A stretch of 64,000 bases of DNA from Adiantum capillus-veneris (GCA_014529385.2 CM043966.1:87262087-87326086), one strand, 5' to 3'. Counted from the first letter of the stretch, positions 47,301 to 58,599 are shown. The notes: generated by a model from the letters alone, not told the origin. Made by a program: numbers and translations.

Positions 47301-48387
47301 TAGTAAATAGATGAACCTTTGTCTAGTTGTACTCGTTCAGGTTCTTGCTATGCCTCTTATGCATCAAATTGTTATGCTTTGGCTGTGTCTAGCTTATGTG
47401 ATATAGAGGAACCTCTATCTTTTGATGAAGCACAAAATTCAAAAAATTGGATGATTGCCATGCAATCAGAATATGATGCACTTATAGAAAATGACACATG
47501 GACTTTATGTGATTTGCCTCTAGCAAAAAGTCCATTGGTACAAAGTGGGCTTACAAGTTGAAATGCAAGCCAAATGGTGAGGCTGATCGACATAAGGCTC
47601 GACTTGTTGCAAAAGACTACGTACAGCAGAAAGGCATAGATTATGAAGAAACTTTTGGTCCCACTTGTTGTATGACTAGTGTTCATTTTCTATGTGCATT
47701 GGCAACTCATTTTGGTTGGGATGTACATCAATCCAATATTGTTACCGCTTTCTTGAATGGTGACATTTTTTTAGGACTTCTATGTAATGCAGCCTCACGG
47801 TTTTGTCAAGAAAGGACAAGAGGACAAAGTGTGCAGATGTAAGAAGGCTTTGTATGGGTTGAAGAAATCTCCTCGTGTTTGGTATGAGAAATCTGACACT
47901 CATTTGGTCAAACAAAGGTTTCATAACAGTCCAACAAAAAGCACATTGTATGTCAAGCATGAGGGCGATGTACTTCTCATTGTTGTTCATTATGTGGATG
48001 ATTTGCTGATCACTGGTCCCAATGAGGCACATATGATGAATTTAAGGCTGATTTGATTGCTACTTTCAAGATGAAATATTTGGGGCTATTGCATCATTAC
48101 TTGGGCATACTGTTTAAGCAATGTGATGGTGGTATTGCCTTGTGTCAAAAAAGTTACATAGAGACATTGCTATGCAAGTTTGGACTTGAGGATTCCAAAC
48201 CTATTGCCACTCTAATGGAAAAAAATTTGAAGTTGAGTCTACATGATGCTAGTGATCCTGCTGATGTCACTCTTTACCAAACTACTATTGGCTGCCTCAC
48301 TTATGTATGCAACACAAGGCTGGATATTCAGTTTGCAGCCTTATAGGTCAACACATTTATGCATAGCCCAAGGTCTACACATTGGCA
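47301..48387 (+). pseudogene. A2 reverse transcriptase and first part of RNase H
   Basis: Four overlapping frames (47319-47561, 47558-47842, 47787-48056, 48053-48346) together give RT: ENDTWTLCDLPLAKS, KCKPNGEADRHKARLVAKDY, QSNIVTAFLNGDIF, ALYGLKKSPRVWYEKSDTHL and the catalytic HYVDDLLITGP. The last part, YQTTIGCLTYVCNTRLDIQF, leads to a stop at 48344. The sequence reaches the SKHWQVV-equivalent position at 48387 and is cut by H. It continues at about 56194. Confidence 0.92.
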
Positions 48388-48392
48388 GGTAG

Positions 48393-50868
48393 TGTCAGGG
48401 GATATGTGTTCAAAACGTGAGCCGAGTGGTAGGCACCGGGCCTCTAGCTATAGAGGTGTGAGAGAGAATAAAAACAAAAGGTGAAAATGGCTATGGAAAT
48501 CATCGTAAACTTCAATTAATCAAGTCAAGCTTTAAGTACAACTTAATCCTTAGACAAGGTGGGCTATTAATAGCACTGTCACTTGGATCATCTCCTAACT
48601 AGGAGTTTAAGCTCCCATTTTACAGGATTAATCGAGCTGTTAATGACACCGAGACCTAACAGGATGTTTAATCAATCTTTAGTTGATGACGGTGATGGAA
48701 ATTCCCTCCTGTCTCTTTATCTGCTTCAACTGCCCTTGGATCTTGCAAACTTAAATTTTGCTCACTGCCTCAATCTTCATGCTTCAATTATTGCCAAATG
48801 TTCTGCAGCTTCTTACTCTATTTGCTTTACAATGAATTGATTGCCACTCACAAGCTTTGACTTCTCCTCTAATCGACTTTCTTTGGATGCCTTCTATTTC
48901 CCTTAAAAGATTTGCCAAGCTCGCAGATAGCTTTCACAACTCTTGTTATCCTTTTCTTTGCTTAACCTAGTTTCTCCTTTTCCTTGCCTTTTCAATCATG
49001 GCTTCTCACCTTCTGCTCGACAAGAGAGAAACTTTTTGCTTGCTCATTCACGAGAGAGAGAAAGCCCCTTGCTTCCATGCTTAACTCCGAGAGTGAGAGG
49101 GAGATAGAGAGAGAGATTTCTTGCGAGTCTTTTTCCTCCTCTTGCTCATGCACAAGTGAGAGAAAGACCCTCGCTCCCTTACTCCAAGAGCTTCCCCTCC
49201 TTCCTCTTTGTCGAGTTCCTTGCTCGCCCTCTTCCTCTGACTCCTCTTGTATCCTCTTTGCCGTGGCTTGAGAGAGAGAGCCACCTTCCTTTTTCACTCA
49301 CATGAATCCCTCACTTCCATGCTTCCTTCCTGTGCATGCAATAGCTCTTATTTCCAGCATACTCAAAAGCTTTTTCCTATTAATAGCCTTGCCCTCCCTT
49401 AGCAATGACGGCGCCGTCATTGCTAGGGAGCATAAGAGACTACCCCGCTGATGTGGCATGGCAAATTTGCAGCAACACCAAAATTGACGGCAATGGCCCC
49501 AAACTTCTTTGTCCCAGTCTCTTGAGTAGATCACGCTTCACAACAAGCAGGTCATCCCATGCTTGAGTCGGCCATCACAAGCCTCTTCTCCTCTCACTGC
49601 GCTCGTTTTCGCTACATGCACACCATTTCCCTCTTTTTATTTTTTCCCATCCACACATAATTTTCATATTTACCCAATGGGCGGCCATACTTTGAGTTCT
49701 TTGGGCGGCCTTTGGCCCTTGGACGGTCATTGCCTCTTGGGAGGGCCTCTACCAAGTGCTTTGGGCGGCCATTTAACTTTGTAAGGGCACCAAATTTGAC
49801 ATGCATATCTACCAAGTCATTGCCAACACCACCTTCCACTAACATGTTGCTCATCCTCGCAATAGAGTCAACTATACAATCAAAAGCTCATTAAAACCTC
49901 ACGTGCTTTCATAATTTGCCCACACTTGGCATATACTTCAACCAAGAATTGCTTATCATCACATCCATTTTCAGCAGCCCTTGACTGGCAATATTGTCAT
50001 GAATTTTTATCGCCAATCTCAATTCCTTGGATAGTGTCACATGCCCTCAAGATTCAAGTATAGGTGATTGCATTTGCCAGAAGGCATCCCTTTTGCACTC
50101 GGTGAAAATAGACCAGACCTCCTTACTGTAGACGTGTTGGGCATCCCCGCAATCATTGCATTCCAAGAGATGAAATTTCGTACACGAAGCTCTTCAAAAA
50201 CCTTATGTGCTTCCGTATGGGCACCACATTTAACATATTTAACTTCCAAAGGATGTGTGTCCATTAGCCATCTGGCATGCAACTTAACTCAAGCATTGCC
50301 AAGTGCGGCATCGGTTTTCGACATTCCTTGATTGAAGTTCAAAAATTCCCAGATGGCACTCTGATCGAGCGGACTAGAGTGGTACAAAACCAGCCCTCGG
50401 CAAATATTTAACGGCCAATTTCTTAGCAATCAAAACTCTGATTGATGATCTTAAAAGACCGATGTGGTCCACATAGTGAGCACTTCAGGCCCATGCATTC
50501 ACTCCATCTCTAATTCTTCATCTACACTTGCCCAATCCGGCAGGGATCTGCATCAACTTAAACTTCAAACTGCCATAACTTCTTTACCGTAGCTCCAATC
50601 GACAAGCTGTAAAGACAGGCCGGTAGAGCACTTTAAGCACTACAATTCTAGATCATAAACCTTCATCTATACTCACTTCAAATATACTCTTTTTTAGCAT
50701 TATCAAGTCATCTGTTGGCCCTTTAAAGCCGCATCTGGCATACATTAATCAGTAAACTTGGCCTGTTAACAAGCCATGATCACTACTCAATAAATGTGTA
50801 GGCTTCAAAGAAGGTTAGCTTGCATTTGTTTGGTCTTTCTCCCATCATGGAAGTGGAGCTGCATGACA
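48393..50868 (-). repeat. H 3' LTR
   Basis: 2476 bp. Contains CT-rich regions (48980-49280), a GGGCGGCC-rich tract (49680-49770) and, on the minus strand near 49770-50340, PPR-coding remnants. Apparent ORFs at 48984-49297 on both strands come from the CT/GA-rich part and are not genes. Confidence 0.92.
49770..50340 (-). pseudogene. Captured PPR gene fragment in H 3' LTR
   Basis: Minus-strand frames give typical PLS-class pentatricopeptide wording: HKVFEELRVRNFISWNAMI, then KIHDNIASQGLLKMDVM and LVEVYAKCGQIMKAREV in a shifted frame, then LVDMHVKFGALTK. The order P/L/S motif, second motif, third motif is that of tandem PPR repeats, which in plants bind organelle RNA. At least three frameshifts separate them. 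As it lies inside an LTR and recurs in the partner LTR, it was captured from a host gene before H transposed. Confidence 0.8.
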
Positions 50869-51408
50869 TCCACCCCCTCAGAACTTGCACAGTCTTTGGT
50901 GTGTGCAAATTGTACTTCAATCTGCATCTGCCATAGGTACCTCAAGCTTTTTGCCATCATCAAACTTACCTAACTGGTAAAATATGGAAAAGAATATAAG
51001 TTGTATACCCTATCATCAATGTTCTAGCTTAAGTATTAGGTAGTTTCCCATCAGAAATCTTTGAACCGTATCTGTCGTATCTCCAAAGCAATCAATTATG
51101 GATAGCCTGTTTAGTGAACCGCGCCAAACTCAAGTGCTCCAGTTAATGATGTACACAGCTTGACCATTAAGCTCACTTTAGGGAACCCTATCAAGCTCAA
51201 GTATGCATTACTCTATCTGCACACGGAATGGCCGTCAAGTCCTTTACTTCAAGTTCTGGTAGCAGAACCAACTCAAAAGATGTGAATACTTCATCAATTG
51301 TCCAAAGAAGTAAACTGGAAGCCAACCATGTGCTCTTATTGAACACATAAACAAAACTCTTATGACTAAGCATAATCTATAAAACAAAACCTTGTACCAT
51401 GCAACTTG
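50869..51408 (-). other. H 3' untranslated interior
   Basis: 540 bp between the end of the unknown frame and the left LTR. No coding is seen. The minus-strand purine tract TGAGGGGGTGGA is at 50869-50880. Confidence 0.6.
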
Positions 51409-53648
51409 CTACAATAGATAACTGGTTCTCTTTGAATCTGCAAGTTGCACTTTAGTAACCCCCTGGATCAAATGGAAACTGATCATTTGCCCCATTTTTA
51501 GCATTCCTTTAAAAAATTTGCACCATCCTCCAGGATTATAGGGAAAATACAAGAATTTCCAATCAGTAGAGCATAAACATAAACTAACCCACAAATCTTC
51601 ATGAAAACGGCCTAGATCATATGGCATATAAGTCAATTGCCCCGGACCATGCATATATCTCTCACCTCCTGGGTAAAACTCCAGCTCAAAATCTCCTACA
51701 TCATAGGGTAACATCAGATCCCATATAGCATCAGGTATCACTAAATACTACCATATCCCATGTGCAACTGGCTCATCCATATGTCGATCATTAATCACAG
51801 GGAAAAGGATTGTTAGTGCACCTTCACTCTCACTAGTATTGGAATCCCAATCATGCATATCTAAATTCATCAAGTGTCTGGCAAAACTCTATTCATTAGG
51901 CTCACAAGATGCATCAAAAACCAATTCTCTATCTTGTAGAGGCTTGAAATCAAGTAGAGAATCATCCAACAATTGCATAAGGCCATCATCGGTTGCATCT
52001 AAACAAGCTTTCTCATGCATGAATCTAGATTGATTGGTATCCTTAGCATCTATATTTGAGAACCCTTCCAAGGCTTCGTCCAATAAGCACATAAGGTCTA
52101 GGTCCAACGCTTTAGAAGGTTCCCCTATCCTGCACATCTCAGGCTGCTGTAAACTAGGATTTCCACATATGACATGCATACTAGATACATCTGTTGTAAA
52201 TTGCTCTGCAAGTCTTTCCCCCTCATCCAAATATCTTTGCACTTCTGTAGCACAAAGTTCAACATGAACATTGAAAATTTCATCTACTACCCTATCTGTA
52301 TCATAGGCACAATGAAACCAATCATAGTCAACACCAAGAGATTGCACTTCACTATGCACCCCTCTGAATCAGCATCATCAAGTTCATGATCATTCTGCCG
52401 TAGTGTGATCTTCGTGTCACAAATCTTGATAAAGAAGAAGTCTGCTCCCCCTCTAAATCATCAACAAATTTAGGATCAATTTTCCACTTCGGTAGTTCTA
52501 GGTCATAGAAACTTGTGAAAGGAGTCTGCACCCCCTCTGAATCATCATCATCACATTCAAGATCATATTTCCACTTTGGTAGCTCGACATCACAACAAAT
52601 TATCAATGGAGGAGTCTGCACCCCCTCTAAATGAGCATTTTATAGATCTTCAAACACATACTCTTGCTTAACCAAGTCCTCAGAATCTGGTATATCCAAA
52701 TTTGGCAAATCAGGTATACCCAAATCCATGGTCGTGCTACTCTCAATTACAGCCTTACTTTGACCTATAAAATCTATATCATCAATCAACTCTATGGTAG
52801 AATTTGCACCAAAAAGATTTTTCTCTAATTCTGAGTCAGTAGCAAAATTATTAGTTGTAACCGAATCTTCATACATGTCTACTTGAATATGGTTGCGCTC
52901 ATTCACCTGCACAATTTTTTCTTGAGCTTTAGCCAATTTGTTGTTTTGATCCCTTAATTTCTTTTCCTCCTATACTGCATGTATAGGTTCTTTGCAAATT
53001 CACCCTGTGTATCCTGAGGCTGTAGAGCCTCACCCTCAAAGACTTCTACTTCATGCAAGGCATCTGTTAAACCCAGCCTTTCATACACAACTGCAACTAT
53101 ACCTCATCATTAGCCTGTAAGAAAGTAGCATCTTGTACAATACACTCATCATCAATCATAGCTTCTAATTTTGATTGTACTTGTCCTCAAATATCTGCAT
53201 AGTTTGGTAGACTTGAACCCTGTTCTTGATAGCTTGCATAATGCTCATAAATTACTTGTACAATAGCTTCTTGGAAATATTCCCTGTTGTCATTGTAGGC
53301 TTTTGTAAACTCTTGAATCTGCTCCTTCAAATATGAACTCACTAACTACTCAGAAGATCTGATCATTAACTCTTCTGGTATCTCTCTTAACTTGGTTTCC
53401 AACTCATAACACTCTAGATAGCCGTCTAGATCATATCCATCAAAGACTCTCCTTTCGTTGTATACCACATCTAAAGCTGCATCCAAAGCTTCATCCATTT
53501 GATTCTTCTTCTTCATGGTCTCCATTTTGAGCAGAGATCCTTGAACCAATGGAAGCATCTTTGAAAAATTTGGAACTATTGACTTATCATCAAAACCATT
53601 TGCACTCAACTCTCCAATCAACTTCATCATCTGCTCTAAATTCTCCAT
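51409..53648 (-). pseudogene. H internal long acidic reading frame, function unknown
   Basis: The minus strand holds one decayed frame of about 740 codons starting at ATG 53646-53648 (MENLEQMMKLIGELSANGFD), 45 bp past the primer site. It is broken by TAG, TGA and TAA codons (about 53346, 53190, 52640, 51889, 51750) and at least two frameshifts (around 53100-52940 and near 52400). The N-terminus looks helical. The middle is strongly acidic and has peptide repeats (GVQTP, then D-x-E-L-P-K-W-K-x-D, then DD-x-EG). The end is aromatic-rich (YMPYDLGRFHEDLWVSLCL, FLYFPYNPGGWCKFFKG). I recognise no gag knuckle, protease or RT, and cannot name a family. Confidence 0.65.
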
Positions 53649-53673
53649 CTTTACCTCGCACCTCAGCTTGTTT

Positions 53674-53691
53674 CACGTCGGGTTCACCAAA
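53674..53691 (-). promoter_or_regulatory. H primer-binding site candidate
   Basis: The minus strand reads TTTGGTGAACCCGACG two bases inside the right LTR. It starts with the TGG expected of a tRNA 3'-CCA match, but I cannot assign the tRNA. Confidence 0.6.
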
Positions 53692-54409
53692 GATGTTGGG
53701 GGATATGTGTTCAGAACGTGACTTGGGTAGGCGTTGGGCCTCTGGCTGGGAAAGGTGTGAGAGAGAATAAGAACAACAGATGCAAATGGCTATGGCAATC
53801 ACCATAAACTTCAATTAATCAAGTCAAGCTTTAAGTACAACTTACTCGTTAGATAAGGCGGACTGTTAACAGCATCGTCACTTGGATCATCTCCTAACTA
53901 GGACTTTAAGCTCCCCTTTTATAGGATTAATTGGGCCATTAATGACATCAAGACTTAACAGGATGTTTATTCAATCTTTAGCTGATGATGACGGTGATGG
54001 AAATTCCCTCCTGTGGCTTTATCTGCTTCAACTACCTTGGATTCTGCAAACTTAAATTTTGCTCACTGCCTCAATCTTCATGCTTCAATTATTGCCAAAT
54101 GTTTTGCAACTTCTTACTCTATTTGCTTTACAATGACATGATTGACGCTCACAAGCTTCGACTTCTCCTCTAATCGCCTTGCTTTGGATGCCTTCTATTT
54201 CCCTTAAAAGATTTTGCCAAGCTCGCAAATAGCTTTCACAACTCTTGTTATCCTTTTCTTTGCTTAACCTAGTTTCTCCTTTTCCTTGCCTTTTCAATCA
54301 TGGCTGCTCACCTTATGCTTGACAAGAGAGAAACTTCTTGCTTGCTCATTCACAAGAGAGAGAAAGCCCCTTGCTTCCATGCTTAACTCCGAGAGCGAGA
54401 GGGGGGGGA

Positions 54410-54412
<3 letters not shown>

Positions 54413-54476
<64 letters not shown>
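54413..54476. repeat. (GA)n microsatellite in H 5' LTR
   Basis: Follows GGGGGGGGAAGGGAGA. The partner LTR has only a short GA-rich stretch at 49095-49118, so the tract expanded in one LTR. Confidence 0.98.
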
Positions 54477-54479
<3 letters not shown>

Positions 54480-55089
54480 CCTGCGAGTCTTTTTCCTCCT
54501 CTTGCTCATGCACGAGTGAGAGAAAGACGCTTGCTTCCTTTCTCCGAGAGTTTTCCCTCCTTCCTCTTTGTCGAGTTCCTTGCTCGCCCTCTTCCTCCGA
54601 CTCCTCTCGTATACTCTTTAATGTGGCATGAGAGAGAGAGCCACCTTCCTTTTTCACTCACATGAATCCCTCACCTCCATGCTTCCTTCCCGTGCATGCA
54701 ATACCCCTTATTCCCCGCATACTCAAAATCTTTTTCCTATTCATAACCTCCCCTCCCTTAGCAATGACGGCGTCGTCGTTGCTAGGGAGCATAAGAAACT
54801 ACACCTGTTGATGTGGCATGGCGGATTTACAGCAGCGCCAAAATTGGTGGCAATGGCCCCTAACGTCTTTGCCCCAGTATCCTGAGCAGATCACGCTTCA
54901 CAAGATAGGCCATCCCATGCTTGAGTCAGCCAGCACGAGCCTCTTCTCCTCTCCTTGTGCTCGTTTTTGATGCCTCCTCGCCATTTCCCTCTTTTTATTT
55001 TTCCAATCCACACATAATTTTCCTATTTACCCAATGGGCAGCCATGATTTGAGTTCTTTGGGCGGCCATTTCCTCTTGAGAGGTGGGCC

Positions 55090-55690
55090 TCCACCAACTG
55101 CTTTGGGCGGCCATTTAACTTTGTAAGGGCACCACATTTGACATGTATATCTACCAAGTCATCGCCAACACCACCTTCCACTAACATGTTGCACATTTGC
55201 CGCAATAAAGTGAATCTATTCAATCAAAAGCTCATTAAAATCTCACCTGCTTTCATAATGGCCCACATTTGGCATATACATCAACCAAGAATTTCTTATC
55301 ATCACATCCATTTTCAGCAGCCCTTGACTGGCAATATCGTCATGAATTTTTATCGACCATCTCAATTCCTTGGATACTGTCACATGCCCTCAAGATTCAG
55401 GTATAAGTGATTGCAGTTGTCGAAAGGCATCCCCTTTGCACTCGATGAAAATAGCCCAGAGCACTTTACCGCAGTCGTGTTGGGCATTCCCCGCAATCAT
55501 TGCATTCCAAGAGATGACATTCCGAACACAAAGCTCCTCAAAAACCTTATGTGCTTTCGTAGGGCACCCCATTTAACATATTTAACTTCCAAAGAATGTG
55601 TGTCCATTAGCCGTCTGACATGCAACTTAATTCAAGCATTGACAAGTGCAGCACCAATTTTTGGCATTCCTTGATTGAAGCCAACCGAGC
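55090..55690 (-). pseudogene. Captured PPR gene fragment in H 5' LTR
   Basis: The partner of the fragment at 49770-50340. Minus-strand frames read HKVFEELCVRNVISWNAMI and AGNAQHDCGKVLWAIFIE, then KIHDDIASQGLLKMDVM, and LVDIHVKCGALTKLNGR (55223-55023). This copy keeps the V-x-x-W-N-A-M-I-A-G and V-K-C-G-A-L-T-K signatures slightly better than the other LTR. No PPR start, transit peptide or DYW/E domain is present, so it is not a functional PPR gene. Confidence 0.8.
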
Positions 55691-56193
55691 GGACCAGACT
55701 GGTACGGAACCGGTCCTCGATGAATCTTTAACGGCCAATATCTTGGCAACCGGAACTCTAATCGTTGATATAAAAATATCGACGCACTACACAAAGTGAG
55801 CACTGCAGGCCCATGCATCCAATTCATCTTTGATCCTTCATCTGCACTTTGCCAATCCGGCACAGGTCTACATCAACTTAAACTTCAAACTGCCATAACT
55901 TCTTCACCGTAGCTCCAATCAACGAGCCGTAAAGAAAAGCCGGTAGAGTGCTTCAAGCACTACAATTCTAGACCATAAACCTTTGTTTGTGCTCACTTCA
56001 AACATACTCCTTTTTAGCATCATCAAGGCATATGTTGGCCCTTTAAAGCCTCATATGGCATACATTAATCATTAAACTTGGCATGTTAACAAGCCATGCT
56101 CACTGCTCAATAAATGTGTAGGCTTCAAATAGGCTTAGCTTGCATTTCTTTGCTCTTTTTCCCATCATGGAAGCGGAGATGCACGACAACAAT

Positions 56194-56751
56194 CAAGAGT
56201 ATTTTTTTCTACTTGAGTGGCACTTTGCATCTTGGCTTGTTTTATCCCAACTTGGGGATCATTGCCGCCAGATCTACATGCTTTTTTGGACTCATATTGG
56301 CCTAGTTGTTATGACACGCGAGTGTCCACATTTGGTTTTTTTGTGTAATTCTTGGCAATTCATGTATTTCATGGTTGAGCAAGAAGTAACCTATTGTGTC
56401 CCTTTCAATTGTGAGGCTAAGTACAGGGAACTCTTCATAGCTACACTTGAGTGCGTATGGCTCAGAAGCCTTATGGCTGATTAGGGTGTTGGACAAGACA
56501 TTGCCAACATCAGCTACAGTGATAGTCAGAGTGCATTGGCATTTGCGACAAGGAACCCAATTTTTCATGCTTGCACAAAGCACATTGAGGTGCATTACCA
56601 CTATGTCAGGGAGAGGCTCTCAACAAGAGAGATCAACTTAGCTTATGTGCCAACACATGAAAACCTTGCAGATCGTTTCACAAAGGCATTGTCTCATGAG
56701 AAGTTTGAAGCTTTCCGCAAAGCTTTGGGCTTGCTCCACTTTGTGGACTGA
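56194..56751 (+). pseudogene. A2 RNase H, downstream part
   Basis: Resumes the copia sequence with the equivalent of YLSGTLHLGLLYP (LSGTLHLGLFYP, 56210-56250). It continues as HIGLVVMTRECPH in a shifted frame, then YRELFIATLECVWLRSLMAD with a TAG at 56482-56484, then MAFATRNPIFHACTKHIEV and FTKALSHEKFEAFRKALGLL to 56751. Frames shift at least twice. The C-terminus aligns with A1 positions 453-728. Confidence 0.92.
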
Positions 56752-56828
56752 TCTTGTCCTTAGGGCATGGCACTTCCTTTTACTCTTTGTGCCAGCCCTC
56801 GTTCACCGCATCACTCCTAGGGGGGATT

Positions 56829-57055
56829 TGTTACCATATACATGTGGTAGTGATGTGTGTGAACACACTAGGATGGTCGGGGTATTTTTCCCCTCTTTAG
56901 GAGGTTTTTTCCCCCGTGCATTGTATATATGCCCATCACTCTAGGACTATCTATCTTTCCATTGCACACTAAGTAATACACTCTCTGTTGTGTGCCTTGA
57001 GCTTCCTTCATCTTCTCCTAGCTGTGTGTGTTTCCCTGCAACCCTAATTCCAACA
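56829..57055 (+). repeat. A2 3' LTR
   Basis: 227 bp, begins TGTTACCATATAC and ends TTCCAACA. The purine tract TAGGGGGGATT lies at about 56818-56828. Confidence 0.96.
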
Positions 57056-57663
57056 ACATCTCTATCCCACTTACATCATTAATTTGATGCTCTACTCGAG
57101 TACCCTTTATTTCTCCTTAAAATGGTTAAAGTCTGTCCCAACTCATCAGCCAAAATAAACGTAGTAGGCCCTATAGACCTAACTATCTGGAATGGTCCTA
57201 CAAACCTGAGTTTTAATTTACCGGGTCTTGGTCCCAACTTGCGATTGTAAACCATCACCCAATCTCATGCAAAGAAAACTTTGAACTTCATGTTCCTATT
57301 GATCCAAGCTTGCCTTCTTTTTTGGATAACCTCTGGAATATACATGCTCAAAATTCCGTCCTCTTCCAGTTTCAGTGATGCTTCCTTTTTGCAATTGACT
57401 AACTCTTCAGGAGATAGTTTTTGTTGAATTGCAGCCCTGAGGCTTGGTACTAAAAACTTCATAGGAACTACTGCTTCCAATAAATACACCAACTTGAATG
57501 GTCTCATGCATGTTGTTACTTTAAATACTGTCCTAAATGCCCAAAGTGCTGAATCCAACTTCTCATCCCAATCTGTCATGTTAAGATTCACCAACTTTCT
57601 GATTATCCTGATCAAAATCTTACTGGTACTTTTTGCTTGTCCATTTGTTTGAGGCGGGTCCAA
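57056..57663 (-). pseudogene. Gypsy C integrase C-terminal part
   Basis: Starts PPQTNGQAKSTSKILIRIIR, the region of the catalytic Glu (here Lys in the Q-A-E position). It continues SALWAFRTVFKVTTCMRPFK and IQKRRQAWINRNMKFKVFFA. After a stop at 57265 the same frame gives the GPF module LRFVGPFQIVRSIG. RNase H, the zinc domain and most of the core are missing, because the upstream join is directly to RT. The frame shifts again near 57090 before the A2 insertion. Confidence 0.85.
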
Positions 57664-58320
57664 TGAGATCCCCTAAGAAGATATGATAAATCCAAGATAG
57701 CTGACTTAAGGAGTGAAAAAGACACATTTTCTCATCTTGGCATATAATTGATGTTGTTGAAGAATACTCAAGACCTTGCATACATGTTCCTCATGCTCCT
57801 TAGCATCTTTAGAATATACCAATGCATCAACAAAGAATACCAGAACAAAATCATCCAGGTATTCTCCAAATATATCGTGCTCGAGCCGATTAGAAGTTGC
57901 TGGTGCATTTGTAAGGCCAAAGGGCATGACTATGAACTTATAGTGCCCATATCAAGTGTTGAATGCAGTCTTATATATGTCTACTTGTTTGATCTAGATT
58001 TGATGATACCCTGACCTGAGATCAGTTTTTGTGAACATTTTGGCCCCTTCCAATCTGTCCAAAAGTTCGTATATGCGAGGGATAGTATACTTGTTCTTTA
58101 TGGATACTTGATTAAGTCCTCAATAATCTATGCAAAGGTGTGAGGATCCATCCTTCTTTTTTTGAAACAAAATAGGTGCTCCCCAGGGAAAAATGCTTAG
58201 TCGGATGAACCCTTGCTCGATTAGTTGTCAAAACTACTCTTTGAGTTCTATGGCTTTGGTAGAGACATTTTGTAAGGTCTTTTGGAAATAGGTTCACTAC
58301 CTAGAAACGTTTCTATCTCG
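57664..58320 (-). pseudogene. Gypsy C reverse transcriptase
   Basis: Degraded minus-strand frames give [50 protein letters not shown] and [20 protein letters not shown]. The catalytic box reads [19 protein letters not shown], with Ala in place of the second Asp of the D-D pair. The end KCVFFTP, stop, VSYLGFIISS is the RT thumb/connection start. It stops at GISLDP, where integrase sequence follows directly. Confidence 0.85.
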
Positions 58321-58599
58321 TGGTCTGCATCCCTTGGGGGAGGTAAATTTCAGAGGTCCTCTTTGGGAACATATCTGAAAATTTCTTAAGCCACTCCGGA
58401 GGTTGGTCGGCCTATGAATCTTTGGCTTTGTTTAGTTTGACCATGAAGATTTGTTGTCCCTTACATAGACCTTTAATAAGTCTACTAGCCTTAACTAGAT
58501 GGGCTTTTGGCTTCCCATTACGTCCTTGAACTAAAATTTCCTCCCCTAGCTCATTCCGAAAGGATAAACTACCCTCGGCACAATGAATGTGTGCTTGAT

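Larger units (their letters stand above)
48393..56188 (-). mobile_element. Element H: non-autonomous LTR retrotransposon with 2.5-kb LTRs
   Basis: The direct repeats 48393-50868 and 53694-56188 begin TGTYRGGGGATATGTGTTCA and end GACA. On the minus strand, a primer site TTTGGTGAACCCGACG (53674-53691) abuts the right LTR, and a purine tract TGAGGGGGTGGA (50869-50880) abuts the left, so transcription is right to left. The 2.8-kb interior has one long decayed acidic reading frame and no recognised gag, protease, RT or integrase. The size and layout recall LARD elements. It interrupts the RNase H of A2. Flanks GGTAG and ACAAT do not match, so no target duplication is proven. Confidence 0.88.
53694..56188 (-). 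repeat. H 5' LTR
   Basis: 2495 bp, homologous to 48393-50868 throughout. Differences include a long (GA)n tract (54413-54476) where the partner has only a short GA-rich run, and many substitutions. Confidence 0.92.
44933..57055 (+). mobile_element. Copia element A2, split by element H
   Basis: A plus-strand relative of A1. 5' LTR 44933-45158 and 3' LTR 56829-57055, with target duplication ACATC (44928-44932 and 57056-57060). The primer site TAGTATCAGAG (45161-45171) has lost the invariant TGG. Protease and pre-integrase are deleted, and the RNase H region is interrupted by H (48393-56188). The LTRs differ at roughly 10-12% of positions by eye, so A2 is older than A1. Confidence 0.96.

Noticed and set aside
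48984-49297. Ser/Cys-rich ORFs in the H LTR as secreted proteins
   Set aside because: They overlap on both strands in CT/GA-rich LTR sequence and are not preserved in frame in the partner LTR apart from composition.
49770-50340. A functional host PPR gene
   Set aside because: The fragments are frameshifted, lack a start and C-terminal domains, and occur in both LTRs of element H.
48388-56193. Target duplication for element H
   Set aside because: Flanks GGTAG and ACAAT do not match; I could not recover a convincing 5-bp duplication even allowing one change.
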